Positions 28,664 to 37,078 of a stretch of DNA of 64,000 nucleotides are shown here, piece by piece. Origin of the DNA: Sphingobacterium endophyticum. Lineage in GTDB: Bacteria > Bacteroidota > Bacteroidia > Sphingobacteriales > Sphingobacteriaceae. The stretch spans positions 1 to 64,000 of the forward strand of contig NZ_SMMI01000013.1 in NCBI RefSeq assembly GCF_009733535.1. Direction: 5' to 3'. Made by a program: the position numbers and the translations under genes. Under the pieces are notes generated by a model. It had not been told where the DNA came from, did no database searches, and worked only from the letters and a program-made list of their open reading frames with translations. Within the stretch, counting starts at the first letter, position 1. Every line of letters starts with the position of its first letter.

Positions 28664-28709
28664 CAAATAAGCCGTATCAAATTTGCAGTATTCTGATACG
28701 GATTATTTG
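28664..28709. terminator. Long hairpin, probable terminator after GH92 gene
   Basis: A 16-bp stem with one mismatch (28664-28679 with 28694-28709, core CCGTATCA/TGATACGG) lies just after the GH92 stop. The T content beyond the stem is modest, so terminator function is probable rather than certain. Confidence 0.55.
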
Positions 28710-28729
28710 TTATATATAATAATTAATGA

Positions 28730-28764
28730 ATTAAAATAATAAAGGCTTGGAAAATTCCAAGCCT
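28730..28764 (-). terminator. Terminator of the mqnC-scpB-acidic protein unit
   Basis: AGGCTTGG (28743-28750) pairs with CCAAGCCT (28757-28764). On the reverse strand the stem is followed by a T-rich stretch. It lies about 90 bp past the stop of the acidic-protein gene. Confidence 0.6.
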
Positions 28765-28855
28765 ATTAGTTTTCTTATCTAACCCCATAATAGGGTACGC
28801 ACATTTCCGTTTACAAGAATGATTCTGGTAAAAAGTTTAATTGGCTAGAGAAGAT

Positions 28856-29029
28856 TTAAAAATCTTCATCATCCTCATCTAAGTCATCATATCCACCGAT
28901 TGAATCGATATCATCTAATCCGAAATCATCATCGTCATCAAAGACATCATCATCGTCATCAGGACCGTTGAAGTTGAGAACTCTTTCATCAACCATTTCA
29001 TCTGTTTCAATTGCTTGCATAGTAGCCAT
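28856..29029 (-). CDS. 57-aa aspartate-rich acidic protein
   Basis: An ATG at 29029 opens 57 codons ending in TAA at 28856-28858. The peptide begins MATMQAIETDEMVDERVLNF and then becomes extremely acidic, with runs of five Asp (DDDDD) twice, a GLDDIDSIGGYDDLDEDDE region and a C-terminal Phe. The reading frame is clean, with GAT/GAC alternation that suggests selection for Asp rather than a simple DNA repeat. It lies 112 bp downstream of scpB on the same strand, upstream of a terminator. I do not recognise a named family. A histone-like, chaperone-tail or nucleic-acid-mimic role is possible but unsupported. Confidence 0.7.
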   Translation of the reverse strand: MATMQAIETDEMVDERVLNFNGPDDDDDVFDDDDDFGLDDIDSIGGYDDLDEDDEDF

Positions 29030-29141
29030 GTTGTTTATTATGATATTTTTCTTTTGTTATGTAAAATTATATAAGATAATTCAATTCATAAATTTTTTTT
29101 CAAAAAAAATAAAACAATTTTAAATCTGTATTTAAAACGTA

Positions 29142-29702
29142 TTAATCAACGATTTCACCTATGCTGTTCTCTTCGGCTACAATGTCTTTTAACTGAGGGA
29201 GATCCCTGGTACTAGTTAAACCAAAGTGGTTCATGAACTCAGAACTTGTTGCATATAGTAAAGGTTTTCCAATAGTATTTGATTTACCTGCAATTTGAAT
29301 CATTCCCTTATCCAACAATCTTTGAATGGAGTAATCACAGTTTACGCCCCGAATTTGTTCAACTTCTAATTTAGTAATCGGTTGTCTGTAGGCGATTATT
29401 GCTAGAGTTTCCAAAGCGGACTGACTTAATTTTTTTCTTTCTTTATGGACCTGAAGTTGATTGATAGCTTCATGGTATTGAGGTTTTGTTAAGAATTGCA
29501 GTTGGTCATTAATAGAAAGTAAAGCGAAAGGGTAGTCATCAGATTCGTATTTTGCTTTCAATTTCCCTATAAATTCTGCCAACTCAATTTTACTGATTTC
29601 AATTGCAAGGGCATCTTGTAAAACTTCGCGAAGGTCTTTTTGATTAATTCCTTCAGTAGCTGCAAAAATAATAGCTTCAATATTTAAGATTATGTCTTTC
29701 AA
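29142..29702 (-). CDS. scpB: Segregation and condensation protein ScpB
   Basis: The 186-aa protein has the ScpB pattern: an N-terminal winged helix (IEAIIFAATEGINQKDLREVL), a second one with KLSQSALETLAIIAYRQPITKLEVEQIRG, and NCDYSIQRLLDKGMI with GKPLLYATSSEFMNHFGL, the typical closing motif. ScpB dimerises and binds ScpA to form the kleisin complex of bacterial SMC for chromosome folding. scpA is not in the window. It starts 3 bp after the mqnC stop. Confidence 0.95.
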   Translation of the reverse strand: MKDIILNIEAIIFAATEGINQKDLREVLQDALAIEISKIELAEFIGKLKAKYESDDYPFALLSINDQLQFLTKPQYHEAINQLQVHKERKKLSQSALETLAIIAYRQPITKLEVEQIRGVNCDYSIQRLLDKGMIQIAGKSNTIGKPLLYATSSEFMNHFGLTSTRDLPQLKDIVAEENSIGEIVD

Positions 29703-29705
29703 AGC

Positions 29706-30830
29706 TTAATAATTAATTACTTGTTCTTCCATTTGTTCCGGTAAATCACGGAATTTATAAGTTTGAGTTCTGAGTTGAGGTTGAAATCCAGCTTCAATAA
29801 TAGCATCTTGGATGGATTTTGATGTAAATCGATGTGGAGCACCAGCAGCTGAAACAACATTTTCTTCAATCATAATTGATCCAAAATCATTAGCACCGGA
29901 GTGCAAGCAAATCTGTGCAGTTTGTTTACCAACCGTTAACCATGATGCTTGGATGTTTTTAATATTAGGTAGCATGATTCTGCTCAGAGCAATCATTCGT
30001 ATATATTCATCAGCAGTAACGTCATTTGTAATACCTCGAAGTCTTTTTAAGAGGGTACCATCATCTTGAAATGGCCAAGGAATAAATGCAATAAAACCAT
30101 ATGCACCATCAGGTTTTTCACTTTGGACTTGACGAATCCATTCTAAATGTTCAAATCGTTCTTCAAGCGTTTCAATATGACCAAACATCATCGTTGCGGA
30201 TGTGGGCAGGTTAATTTTATGGGCCGCTCTCATTACGTCTAACCATTCCTGTCCGCCGCACTTACCTTTGGAAATTAACCTTCTCACGCGGTCATTAAGG
30301 ATTTCGGCACCAGCACCCGGCAAAGAATCTAATCCAGCTTCTTTCATTGCGGTCAATACTTCAAGATGACTCATTCCTTCGAGTTTAGCCACATGGGCAA
30401 TTTCTGGAGGACCCAGAGAGTGTAGTTTTAAGTTAGGATAAAGCTCTTTTAACTGTTTAAATAAGGTTGTATAAAAAGTCAGGCCTAAATCAGGGTGGTG
30501 TCCACCCTGGAGCAGTAATTGATCACCTCCAAATTTGAAAGTTTCTTCAATTTTCTGTTTATAGGTTTCAATATCAGTAATGTAGCTTTCTTCATGACCA
30601 GGACGCCTAAAGAAATTACAAAATTTACAGTTAGCAATACATACATTAGTTGTATTGACATTTCTATCGATCTGCCATGTGACTTTACCATGAGGTACTT
30701 GAATTTTACGTAGTTCATTAGCAACATAGGCTAAGTCAGCAGTTGGAGCTTCTTTATATAAAAAAATACCTTCTTCTTTAGTTAAGAAGTCAAAATTTAA
30801 GGCACGTTCTAAGAGTTTGTTAACATTCAT
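29706..30830 (-). CDS. mqnC: Cyclic dehypoxanthinyl futalosine synthase
   Basis: The ATG at 30830 gives 374 residues; an extension to 30887 is possible but less likely. The radical SAM cluster motif is C64-x3-C68-x2-C71 (CIANCKFC). Further signatures are LLLQGGHHPDLGL, LHSLGPPEIAH, LPGAGAEILNDRVR, MMFGHIETLEER and FIPWPFQDDGT, which match MqnC rather than MqnE. The enzyme converts dehypoxanthinyl futalosine to its cyclic form in menaquinone biosynthesis by the futalosine route. No other mqn genes are in the window. scpB follows on the same strand. Confidence 0.92.
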   Translation of the reverse strand: MNVNKLLERALNFDFLTKEEGIFLYKEAPTADLAYVANELRKIQVPHGKVTWQIDRNVNTTNVCIANCKFCNFFRRPGHEESYITDIETYKQKIEETFKFGGDQLLLQGGHHPDLGLTFYTTLFKQLKELYPNLKLHSLGPPEIAHVAKLEGMSHLEVLTAMKEAGLDSLPGAGAEILNDRVRRLISKGKCGGQEWLDVMRAAHKINLPTSATMMFGHIETLEERFEHLEWIRQVQSEKPDGAYGFIAFIPWPFQDDGTLLKRLRGITNDVTADEYIRMIALSRIMLPNIKNIQASWLTVGKQTAQICLHSGANDFGSIMIEENVVSAAGAPHRFTSKSIQDAIIEAGFQPQLRTQTYKFRDLPEQMEEQVINY

Positions 30831-31102
30831 GTTAAACAAAGATACGGAGCTTTTTACTAAATCGAAAGATAATTGGTTGCTTATCATATAGAGGTTAAAT
30901 AAGGTGGATGTGAGAAGGAGATAGTAATGAATTGGAATAATAAGTGCAATTATGCGAATATATTTGCCTCATCGAAAAACTTAAAAATCAACAGGTTGTT
31001 TTAATATTAACCTCACATTAATTTTACTTTCTGATAATTTGAAAATTGGGTAAATGAGGCGGATAAATCTTATATTTAAGAACACTACAAAGGAGGTTTT
31101 AG

Positions 31103-31534
31103 ATGAGCCACGATATCATTCATATAGAACGGACATACCCGATATCCACAGCAGCTTTATGGCAAGCAATGACTGACAGGCAAAAGTTAAAAGAATGGTT
31201 TTTTGACATTCCAAATTTCAGTACAGAAGAAGGGGCAGAGTTTGAATTTACAAAGGTTGAAAATCCGGATGCGCAATTACATGAATGTACGGTTCTAGAG
31301 GTAAAACCTGGGGAGTTATTTAAATTTACATGGCGACATCCAAAGCAACCTATTGGCAATTCCATAATTACATGGCGATTTATTCCTAGGCGCGGTGCTA
31401 CTACCTTGCACTTAACTCATGAGGGCTTAGAACATTTTAAGGATGCGGGTGAACAATTTTCACTAGATCGATTTGAATCTGGATGGGAACGAATTTTAGG
31501 AGATGCTCTTCCAAAATTCATAGAGAAGTTGTGA
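31103..31534 (+). CDS. SRPBCC (AHSA1/START-like) domain protein
   Basis: The 143-aa protein is a single helix-grip domain: IHIERTYPISTAALWQAMTD at the N-terminus, then beta strands with LKEWFFDIPNF and VLEVKPGELFKFTWRH, and a long C-terminal helix (DRFESGWERILGDAL). AHSA1-like proteins bind hydrophobic ligands or act as Hsp90 cofactors; the ligand is unknown. A strong AAAGGAGG Shine-Dalgarno sequence at 31089-31096, unusual in this phylum, fixes the start. Four further SRPBCC genes occur 6-11 kb downstream. Confidence 0.88.
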   Translation: MSHDIIHIERTYPISTAALWQAMTDRQKLKEWFFDIPNFSTEEGAEFEFTKVENPDAQLHECTVLEVKPGELFKFTWRHPKQPIGNSIITWRFIPRRGATTLHLTHEGLEHFKDAGEQFSLDRFESGWERILGDALPKFIEKL

Positions 31535-31589
31535 CAAAAGTATATCTCCAAATATATTGGTTTTCAATAATTTAATTATTGAACCAAGC

Positions 31590-31625
31590 ATTCTTGCTCT
31601 TACATCTTGCGTAAGAATCATTTTT
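31590..31625 (+). terminator. Probable terminator after the SRPBCC gene
   Basis: An imperfect hairpin (ATTCTTGC at about 31590-31597 with GCGTAAGAAT at 31609-31618) precedes a five-base T run at 31621-31625. Confidence 0.45.
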
Positions 31626-31681
31626 AATTAATTTTAATCCTGAAACCTAAGGAATTCGTGTAAAATGATTCTACAAATCGT

Positions 31682-32959
31682 ATGAAAAAAATATTTTCAA
31701 GTTTATATGTTCAGGTCATCCTAGGAATACTTATTGGTATTCTATGTGGTGTCTTTTATCCTGATTTTGCTATTCAGTTAAAACCTCTTGGTGATGGTTT
31801 TATTAAGCTAATCAAAATGATTATTGCGCCATTAATTTTCAGTTCGATTGTTATTGGTATTGCTGGAATGCAGGATATTAAAAAGGTTGGCAAGATTGGG
31901 TTAAGTTCCTTAATCTATTTTGAAATCATGACTACAGTCGCATTGATCATAGGTTTAGTTTTTGTAAATATAATAGAACCTGGTACGGGAATGAATGTTG
32001 ACCCGGAAACCTTGGATCCTACGGCAGTTTCCCATTATATCCAAGAAGCTAAGGAGCACAAAAGTGTTATGGATTTTATATTAAGTATAATTCCTAGTAA
32101 TGTTATTGCTGCTGTGGCATCAGATAATTTATTGCAGGTATTACTATTTTCTGTATTATTTGGAATAGGATTAACAAAGATAGGACATCGTTCTGCTGAA
32201 CCAGTTATTAATGTTTTGCAATCATTTCTGAAGGGATTATTTGCTGTCATAAAAATGATTATGTATTTAGCTCCCATCGGCGCAATGGGTGCGATGGGTT
32301 TTACGATTGGGAAATATGGAATTGATGCATTATCATCATTGGGATTATTAATGCTTAGTTTTTATGCAACCTGTTTTGTCTTTATAGTTGGTGTAATTGG
32401 CGCTGTACTTTACTTTTATGTACGTGTAAATATATTCAAGTTATTAAAATATATAAAAGAGGAATTATTAATCGTATTAGGAACTTCTTCTTCTGAATCG
32501 GCATTACCGGGATTAATGCAAAAACTTGAAGATGCTGGCTGTTCAAGGCCCATTGTAGGATTAGTAATACCAACAGGTTATTCCTTTAATTTAGATGGCA
32601 CATGTATCTATTTAACGATGGCAGCTGTCTTTATTTCGCAAGCATTAAATATGCATTTAAGCTTAGAACAAGAAATCACGCTTTTATTAGTATTGTTATT
32701 GACCTCCAAAGGGGCAGCTGGTGTTACAGGAAGTGGGTTTGTGACCTTAGCGGCTACACTACCAGTTGTAGGGCATATTCCTGTTGAGGCTGTAGGATTG
32801 ATTTTGGGAATAGATCGATTTATGAGTGAAGCCAGAGCAATAACGAATATCATTGGAAATGCAACCGCTACTATCGTCATATCAAAATATGAAAAGGGAT
32901 TAGATGAAGATTTATTACATGAAAAATTAGGTTCTTCCCATATTGTAGCTGAAAATTAG
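31682..32959 (+). CDS. Dicarboxylate/amino acid:cation symporter (DAACS)
   Basis: The 425-aa protein has about eight membrane helices and the two re-entrant hairpins of the family. The serine-rich HP1 tip appears as GTSSSESALPGLMQKLE, the substrate- and sodium-binding TM7 as IPTGYSFNLDGTCIYL and HP2 as GAAGVTGSGFVTLAATL, followed by the TM8 region IDRFMSEARAITNIIGNATATIVI with its conserved Asp and Arg. Substrates are C4-dicarboxylates, glutamate or aspartate with Na+ or H+. DctA or GltP assignment cannot be decided by eye. It stands alone. Confidence 0.93.
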   Translation: MKKIFSSLYVQVILGILIGILCGVFYPDFAIQLKPLGDGFIKLIKMIIAPLIFSSIVIGIAGMQDIKKVGKIGLSSLIYFEIMTTVALIIGLVFVNIIEPGTGMNVDPETLDPTAVSHYIQEAKEHKSVMDFILSIIPSNVIAAVASDNLLQVLLFSVLFGIGLTKIGHRSAEPVINVLQSFLKGLFAVIKMIMYLAPIGAMGAMGFTIGKYGIDALSSLGLLMLSFYATCFVFIVGVIGAVLYFYVRVNIFKLLKYIKEELLIVLGTSSSESALPGLMQKLEDAGCSRPIVGLVIPTGYSFNLDGTCIYLTMAAVFISQALNMHLSLEQEITLLLVLLLTSKGAAGVTGSGFVTLAATLPVVGHIPVEAVGLILGIDRFMSEARAITNIIGNATATIVISKYEKGLDEDLLHEKLGSSHIVAEN

Positions 32960-33061
32960 GATTAAATATTTATAAATCCTTTTAGTATTTTTTCATACCT
33001 ATCAAACAATATCTATTTAATCGGACTTTAATAGGATGTTGTCTTTAAAATAGATATTCTT

Positions 33062-34267
33062 ATGGATCTTAAATCAAATGAACCATTTTGGCTAGTAAAA
33101 AATGGTATACTAAATTCGTATCCTTCTTTACGAGAAAATAAAAGTTGTGATGTATTAATTGTTGGAGGTGGAATAACGGGTAGTTTAATTGCTCATCAGT
33201 GTATAGAAGATGGATACAAGACTATTCTGATTGATAAACGTGAAATAGTGAATGGTAGTTCTTCCGCAACAACTTCCATGTTACAATATGAAATCGATAC
33301 TCCATTATATAAGTTGGAGGATATGATTGGTAAAGATGGGGCAATCATGAGTTATAAGGCATGCTCGGATGCAATTGATAAATTAGGTGAAATTTCCAAA
33401 AGAATTAAATCGAAAGCAGGGTTTAAGAAGAAAAAATCACTGTATTATGCTTGTCGAAAAAAGGATTTAAGTTGGTTGAAAAAAGAATTTTTGGCTAGAG
33501 TAGAAGCAGGATTTACTGTGAAATGGATGGAGGAAGACGAAATTGTAAAAACCTTCAAAATTCAAGATTCGTACGGTGGAATCCTTTCAGAACAGGGAGG
33601 GAGTGTCGATGCCTTTAAGCTAGCTCATGAACTAATTCAATATAATTATGAAAAAGGTTTGGAAGTCTACGATAAAACGGAACTCATTAATGTGGAGGAG
33701 AAGAAAGGTTTTAATAAGGTTTATTTAGATACTGAAGTAGAAATTCGAGCGAAGCAAATAATTTATTGTGTTGGTTATGAAAGTGCAAACATGATAAAAG
33801 AAAAATTTGTTGACTTATTGAGTACCTACGCCATTGTTTCAGAAATCAATCAAAAGCTTTATGAGCACTATAATGATTATTTAATTTGGAATACCGCTGA
33901 ACCTTATTTGTATATGCGCACAACGGACGATTGCAGGTTTTTAATTGGAGGAGAAGATGAAGAATTTAGAGATCCACAGAAAAGAGATGAACTTTTGTTT
34001 AATAAGTCTAAGAAATTAACGAAAGATTATTATAAAGTATTTAATAATGAGGAGTTTATTGCTGATTTTTCTTGGGCAGGTACTTTTGGAGAAACAAAGG
34101 ATGGTCTTCCATATATCGGAACGCATCAAGATTTCAAACGATCTTATTTTGTTTTAGGATTTGGGGGAAATGGGATAACATTCTCAGTAACAGGGATGGA
34201 AATGGTTTCTGATTGGTTAAAAGGAATTCACAATCCTTTGAGTCCTTATTTCGCTTTTGGTAGATAA
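33062..34267 (+). CDS. FAD-dependent amino-acid/glycine-oxidase-type oxidoreductase
   Basis: The 401-aa protein is a DAO-superfamily flavoprotein: the FAD-binding Rossmann motif VLIVGGGITGSLIAHQC at about residue 30, the ILIDKREI acidic strand, a GSSSATTSML loop, a GGSVDAFKLAHEL segment and a C-terminal FVLGFGGNGITFS motif that contacts FAD. It lacks a Rieske domain. Family members oxidise amines or amino acids; the substrate is unknown. A strong terminator follows at 34296. Confidence 0.88.
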   Translation: MDLKSNEPFWLVKNGILNSYPSLRENKSCDVLIVGGGITGSLIAHQCIEDGYKTILIDKREIVNGSSSATTSMLQYEIDTPLYKLEDMIGKDGAIMSYKACSDAIDKLGEISKRIKSKAGFKKKKSLYYACRKKDLSWLKKEFLARVEAGFTVKWMEEDEIVKTFKIQDSYGGILSEQGGSVDAFKLAHELIQYNYEKGLEVYDKTELINVEEKKGFNKVYLDTEVEIRAKQIIYCVGYESANMIKEKFVDLLSTYAIVSEINQKLYEHYNDYLIWNTAEPYLYMRTTDDCRFLIGGEDEEFRDPQKRDELLFNKSKKLTKDYYKVFNNEEFIADFSWAGTFGETKDGLPYIGTHQDFKRSYFVLGFGGNGITFSVTGMEMVSDWLKGIHNPLSPYFAFGR

Positions 34268-34295
34268 AATATTACTAATCAAATGACTCTAACTA

Positions 34296-34330
34296 AAAGA
34301 GGCCAACTTTTTAAGGTCGGCCTCTTTCTT
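34296..34330 (+). terminator. Rho-independent terminator after the FAD oxidoreductase
   Basis: AAAGAGGCC (34296-34304) pairs with GGCCTCTTT (34319-34327), with additional near-pairing inside the loop. Confidence 0.85.
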
Positions 34331-34433
34331 TAAAAAGTTATCTTCTTTTTTTCTTTTTATGACTCACGTCAAAATTGAAAATAAAATAACCTTTTTTGTA
34401 TAATTAATAACGACTTATTATTTTAAATATTGT
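34330..34433 (+). repeat. Direct repeat copy A: promoter-like module with TGAC-N4-GTCA dyad
   Basis: About 104 bp nearly repeated at 34533-34634. It begins TTAAAAAGTTATCTT, contains the dyad TGACTCACGTCA at 34360-34371, then TTGAAA (34375-34380), an 18-bp spacer and TATAAT (34399-34404), and ends AATATTGT. A hairpin precedes each copy. No gene follows copy A directly; instead a 12-bp-stem hairpin lies at 34497-34530, so a short non-coding transcript is possible. Confidence 0.75.
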
Positions 34434-34496
34434 ATGAAATATTATTTTTTTTAAAAAAAATTTTTCAAGAAGGCCATAAAAGATTTTTTATATAAT

Positions 34497-34530
34497 AAAA
34501 GGGTTGACATTTTTCGATTGTCAACCCTTT
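34497..34530 (+). terminator. Hairpin between the two promoter-module copies
   Basis: A perfect 12-bp stem, AAAGGGTTGACA (34498-34509) with TGTCAACCCTTT (34519-34530), followed by only three T residues of its own. It could end a short transcript starting from copy A. Confidence 0.6.
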
Positions 34531-34532
34531 CG

Positions 34533-34634
34533 TTAAAAAGTTATCTTGTTTTTTCTTTTATGACTCAGGTCACAATTGAAAATAAAATAACCTTTCTTTG
34601 TATAGTAATAACGTTAATAATATTAGAATATTGT
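34533..34634 (+). repeat. Direct repeat copy B: promoter-like module before the DUF1232 gene
   Basis: Second copy of the module at 34330-34433. It carries the dyad TGACTCAGGTCA (34561-34572) and TTGAAA with TATAGT further on (19-bp spacer). It lies about 170 bp upstream of the DUF1232 start and is probably that gene's promoter and operator. Confidence 0.75.
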
Positions 34635-34803
34635 TCAAAGTTTATTCTTTTTAATAATTATCATAAATGCAGCATAATTCTTTCAAACGTCTATGTTTAT
34701 GGTTGTATGGAAAAAGGCAAATGAAAGCAATGTTTACTAAATTAAACCGTTTTACTTTTTAAAAGTCAAAGAACAAATTCATGGAAAACAAAATGAAAAC
34801 AAA

Positions 34804-35172
34804 ATGAAAACAAAATATTTTAGCAGGGCATTGCTTTTGTTTAATACTTTTAAAAACAGAAAATTAACAAATGAGGAAATTGATGATGCAGAAGAAAAAG
34901 CTGATAATTTAGGTGAAAGAACAAATGAATTCAAATTATTGATTTCAATGATACGAGATACTTTTTCAGGAAAGTATAAAATGAATAAATGGAACATGTC
35001 CATTATTATAGGGACTATAATTTATGTTGTTTCACCTATAGATGCTGTTCCTGATTTGGTTCCGGTATTAGGCTGGTTAGATGATGCATCCATAGTAGGC
35101 TTTGCAATTGCAAAATTAGCAGATGAAGTTGACCGATACAAAAAGTTTCAAAAAACTGGATTAGAAATCTGA
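34804..35172 (+). CDS. DUF1232 (YkvA-like) membrane protein
   Basis: The 122-aa protein has a basic, helical N-terminal half and a single hydrophobic region with the DUF1232 signature IIIGTIIYVVSPIDAVPDLVPVLGWLDDASIVGFAI (positions about 69-104). The SPIDAVPD core and the DD pair are the family's hallmark. Function is unknown; members are often stress-linked inner-membrane proteins. Three near-tandem ATGAAAACAAA-like units sit at the start (34780-34814), in different frames; the ATG at 34804 opens the long frame. The upstream promoter module is duplicated. Confidence 0.85.
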   Translation: MKTKYFSRALLLFNTFKNRKLTNEEIDDAEEKADNLGERTNEFKLLISMIRDTFSGKYKMNKWNMSIIIGTIIYVVSPIDAVPDLVPVLGWLDDASIVGFAIAKLADEVDRYKKFQKTGLEI

Positions 35173-35203
35173 TTATAGGTTTATCAAATATAAAGTTGTT
35201 GAT

Positions 35204-35235
35204 GAGGCATTAAAGTTATTTAATGCCTCTTTTTT
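35204..35235 (+). terminator. Rho-independent terminator after the DUF1232 gene
   Basis: GAGGCATTAAA (35204-35214) pairs with TTTAATGCCTC (35219-35229), with a T run to 35235. Confidence 0.92.
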
Positions 35236-35286
35236 GGATTCGAATAAAATAAGTTTTAATTTTCGTTTCTAACGACAGTCCAATTA

Positions 35287-36414
35287 ATGAAGAAATTGAT
35301 CATCATTTTATTTATTATATTCCATCAAATTAGTTTTTCTCAAATAAAATTAAATGATGAACTTAATACCCTGATTAATAATTATTATCCTGAAAAAGAA
35401 AATCCAGGGATCATGCTCCAAGTATTTGATCGTCATGGCGGAATAATATATTCAAAAGGTCAGGGATTGACAGATTTAAGGTCAAAAAATTCAATTTCTG
35501 AACACAGTAATTTCAGGATGGCTTCAGTGAGTAAACAATTCACGGCCATGTCAATCTTAATCCTTGAAGAAGAAGGGAAATTAGATTTATACGATACTTC
35601 GCTATCATTCTACTTTCCGAAACTCAAAGGGCCAATCCGAAATAGTAATATCGCAAATCTATTAAATCATAGCTCCGGAATCGTAGATTATGAAAATTTA
35701 ATTTCTGATCGTATAAAAGGTCAACTTTCAGATGCTGATGTTTTAAAGCTTGTTGAACCTATTGATTCTGTTTATTTTACTCCAGGAGATAAATTTAGGT
35801 ATAGTAATACGGGTTATTGTCTATTAGCCTTAATTGTAGAGAAAGTAAGTAAAATGGATTACAGTTCATTTGTAAAAGCAAAAATATTTGATCCACTTCA
35901 AATGAATAATTCTATAGTTTACAATCCGACGGATAAAATAATTGATCGTGCATATGGATATCATATGAATCAGGATTCCTTTATTTTCGCAGATCAAAGT
36001 CTAACAAGTGCGACAAAAGGAGATGGGGGAGTTTATACTTCAGCAGCTGACTATAGAAATTGGAATACTGATTTTCAAAAATTAATTAAAGGGAAGCAGA
36101 AGTTTGAGACTATTTTTAAAAATAATATTGCAGTAGTTACTAATCAAATTTCTTATAGTTTAGGAAAGTTTAGAGGATATGATCAATTTTCAAATGAAGT
36201 ATATTTTCATTCTGGGGAAAGTACGGGATTTAATAATTTTGTATTATCCATTCCAGAGAGATCAATAAGCATCAGTTTATTCAGTAATAGGGACGATGAA
36301 AAAATAGGTCCTTTTATAAAGGACCTGATGAATGTCTTGAATATTAAGATCAAAGGTTTAGAAAGTCAATCTATATTTCCATGGTTATCCAATATTTATT
36401 CAAACCATTTTTAA
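35287..36414 (+). CDS. Secreted serine hydrolase, class C beta-lactamase/PBP-like
   Basis: The 375-aa protein has a signal peptide (cleavage near SFSQ, residue 19) and the three motifs of the serine beta-lactamase-like fold: S80-x-x-K83 (ASVSKQF), Y172-S-N174 (FRYSNTGY) and HSG in VYFHSGESTG in place of KTG. This HxG variant is typical of Pab87-, EstB- and DAP-like enzymes, so esterase or D-amino peptidase activity is as likely as lactamase. It is periplasmic. Its 3' end overlaps the convergent lipoprotein gene by 4 bp. Confidence 0.9.
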   Translation: MKKLIIILFIIFHQISFSQIKLNDELNTLINNYYPEKENPGIMLQVFDRHGGIIYSKGQGLTDLRSKNSISEHSNFRMASVSKQFTAMSILILEEEGKLDLYDTSLSFYFPKLKGPIRNSNIANLLNHSSGIVDYENLISDRIKGQLSDADVLKLVEPIDSVYFTPGDKFRYSNTGYCLLALIVEKVSKMDYSSFVKAKIFDPLQMNNSIVYNPTDKIIDRAYGYHMNQDSFIFADQSLTSATKGDGGVYTSAADYRNWNTDFQKLIKGKQKFETIFKNNIAVVTNQISYSLGKFRGYDQFSNEVYFHSGESTGFNNFVLSIPERSISISLFSNRDDEKIGPFIKDLMNVLNIKIKGLESQSIFPWLSNIYSNHF

Positions 36415-36953
36415 TCATATTCTTTAATATCAGCGATTTTAATTTGGTTATTTTGGTCTAGAATGAGTTTAATATCTCTATTATAATCCGTTTGAAAATC
36501 GCAGTCTGAGATTAGAATTTTATAGTTTATTTCTTGGGGAGTTTGATTAATGAGATTGCAGTTAGAAACTTGAATATTTTTCCAATCTTGACCGGAAATT
36601 AGGAAACCAGAACCAATTCCAGCAGTTTTGAGATCAAATTTATTTTTCCATTTTTGGTTTAACTCAAATTCAGTAATGCTGCTATCCATCTCAAGTCCTG
36701 TATTTATTGCATCATTTTTAAATTCGAAATATTCAGGTGTAGTCATTGCCCGCATAATTTCAATGGATCCATCCTTCTGAAAATAAAGTTCAATATTGTC
36801 TTTTAGCCATTTACAACCTTTATCAACACCTATAGGATTTTGATCAAAATCTTGATAAGATAAGCTATCTACAGGATTGTTATCAGTCTGATTTGAATTG
36901 TTTTGGCAGGAAAAAAGACTACAAATAAATGCGAGGAAAACAAATCTTTTCAT
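36411..36953 (-). CDS. Hypothetical lipoprotein
   Basis: The 180-aa protein starts with a short lipoprotein signal ending in LFSC (Cys16), then an Asn- and Asp-rich linker and a compact domain with three further cysteines (KGCKWL, SNCNL, SDCDF). I do not recognise the family. A periplasmic, membrane-anchored location is expected. It converges with and overlaps the serine hydrolase by 4 bp. Confidence 0.7.
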   Translation of the reverse strand: MKRFVFLAFICSLFSCQNNSNQTDNNPVDSLSYQDFDQNPIGVDKGCKWLKDNIELYFQKDGSIEIMRAMTTPEYFEFKNDAINTGLEMDSSITEFELNQKWKNKFDLKTAGIGSGFLISGQDWKNIQVSNCNLINQTPQEINYKILISDCDFQTDYNRDIKLILDQNNQIKIADIKEYD

Positions 36954-37078
36954 ACCATTAATAATTAGTTATATAAAAATAAATAATATTGTTGATTTAA
37001 TTTCATTTTTCATTCACCTAGTGTAGACTTTCTATGACCCATTTAAAAATGATCTTTCTAGAATATCGTTGAAAATAA

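Noticed and set aside
28880..28960. Trinucleotide repeat (ATC/TCA-rich) as a simple DNA repeat
   Set aside because: The pattern is explained by Asp codons of the 57-aa acidic protein with mixed GAT and GAC use.
34518..34724. 68-codon open frame between the promoter module and the DUF1232 gene
   Set aside because: It runs through the promoter-module repeat, uses AT-rich random-like codons and matches no family I know.
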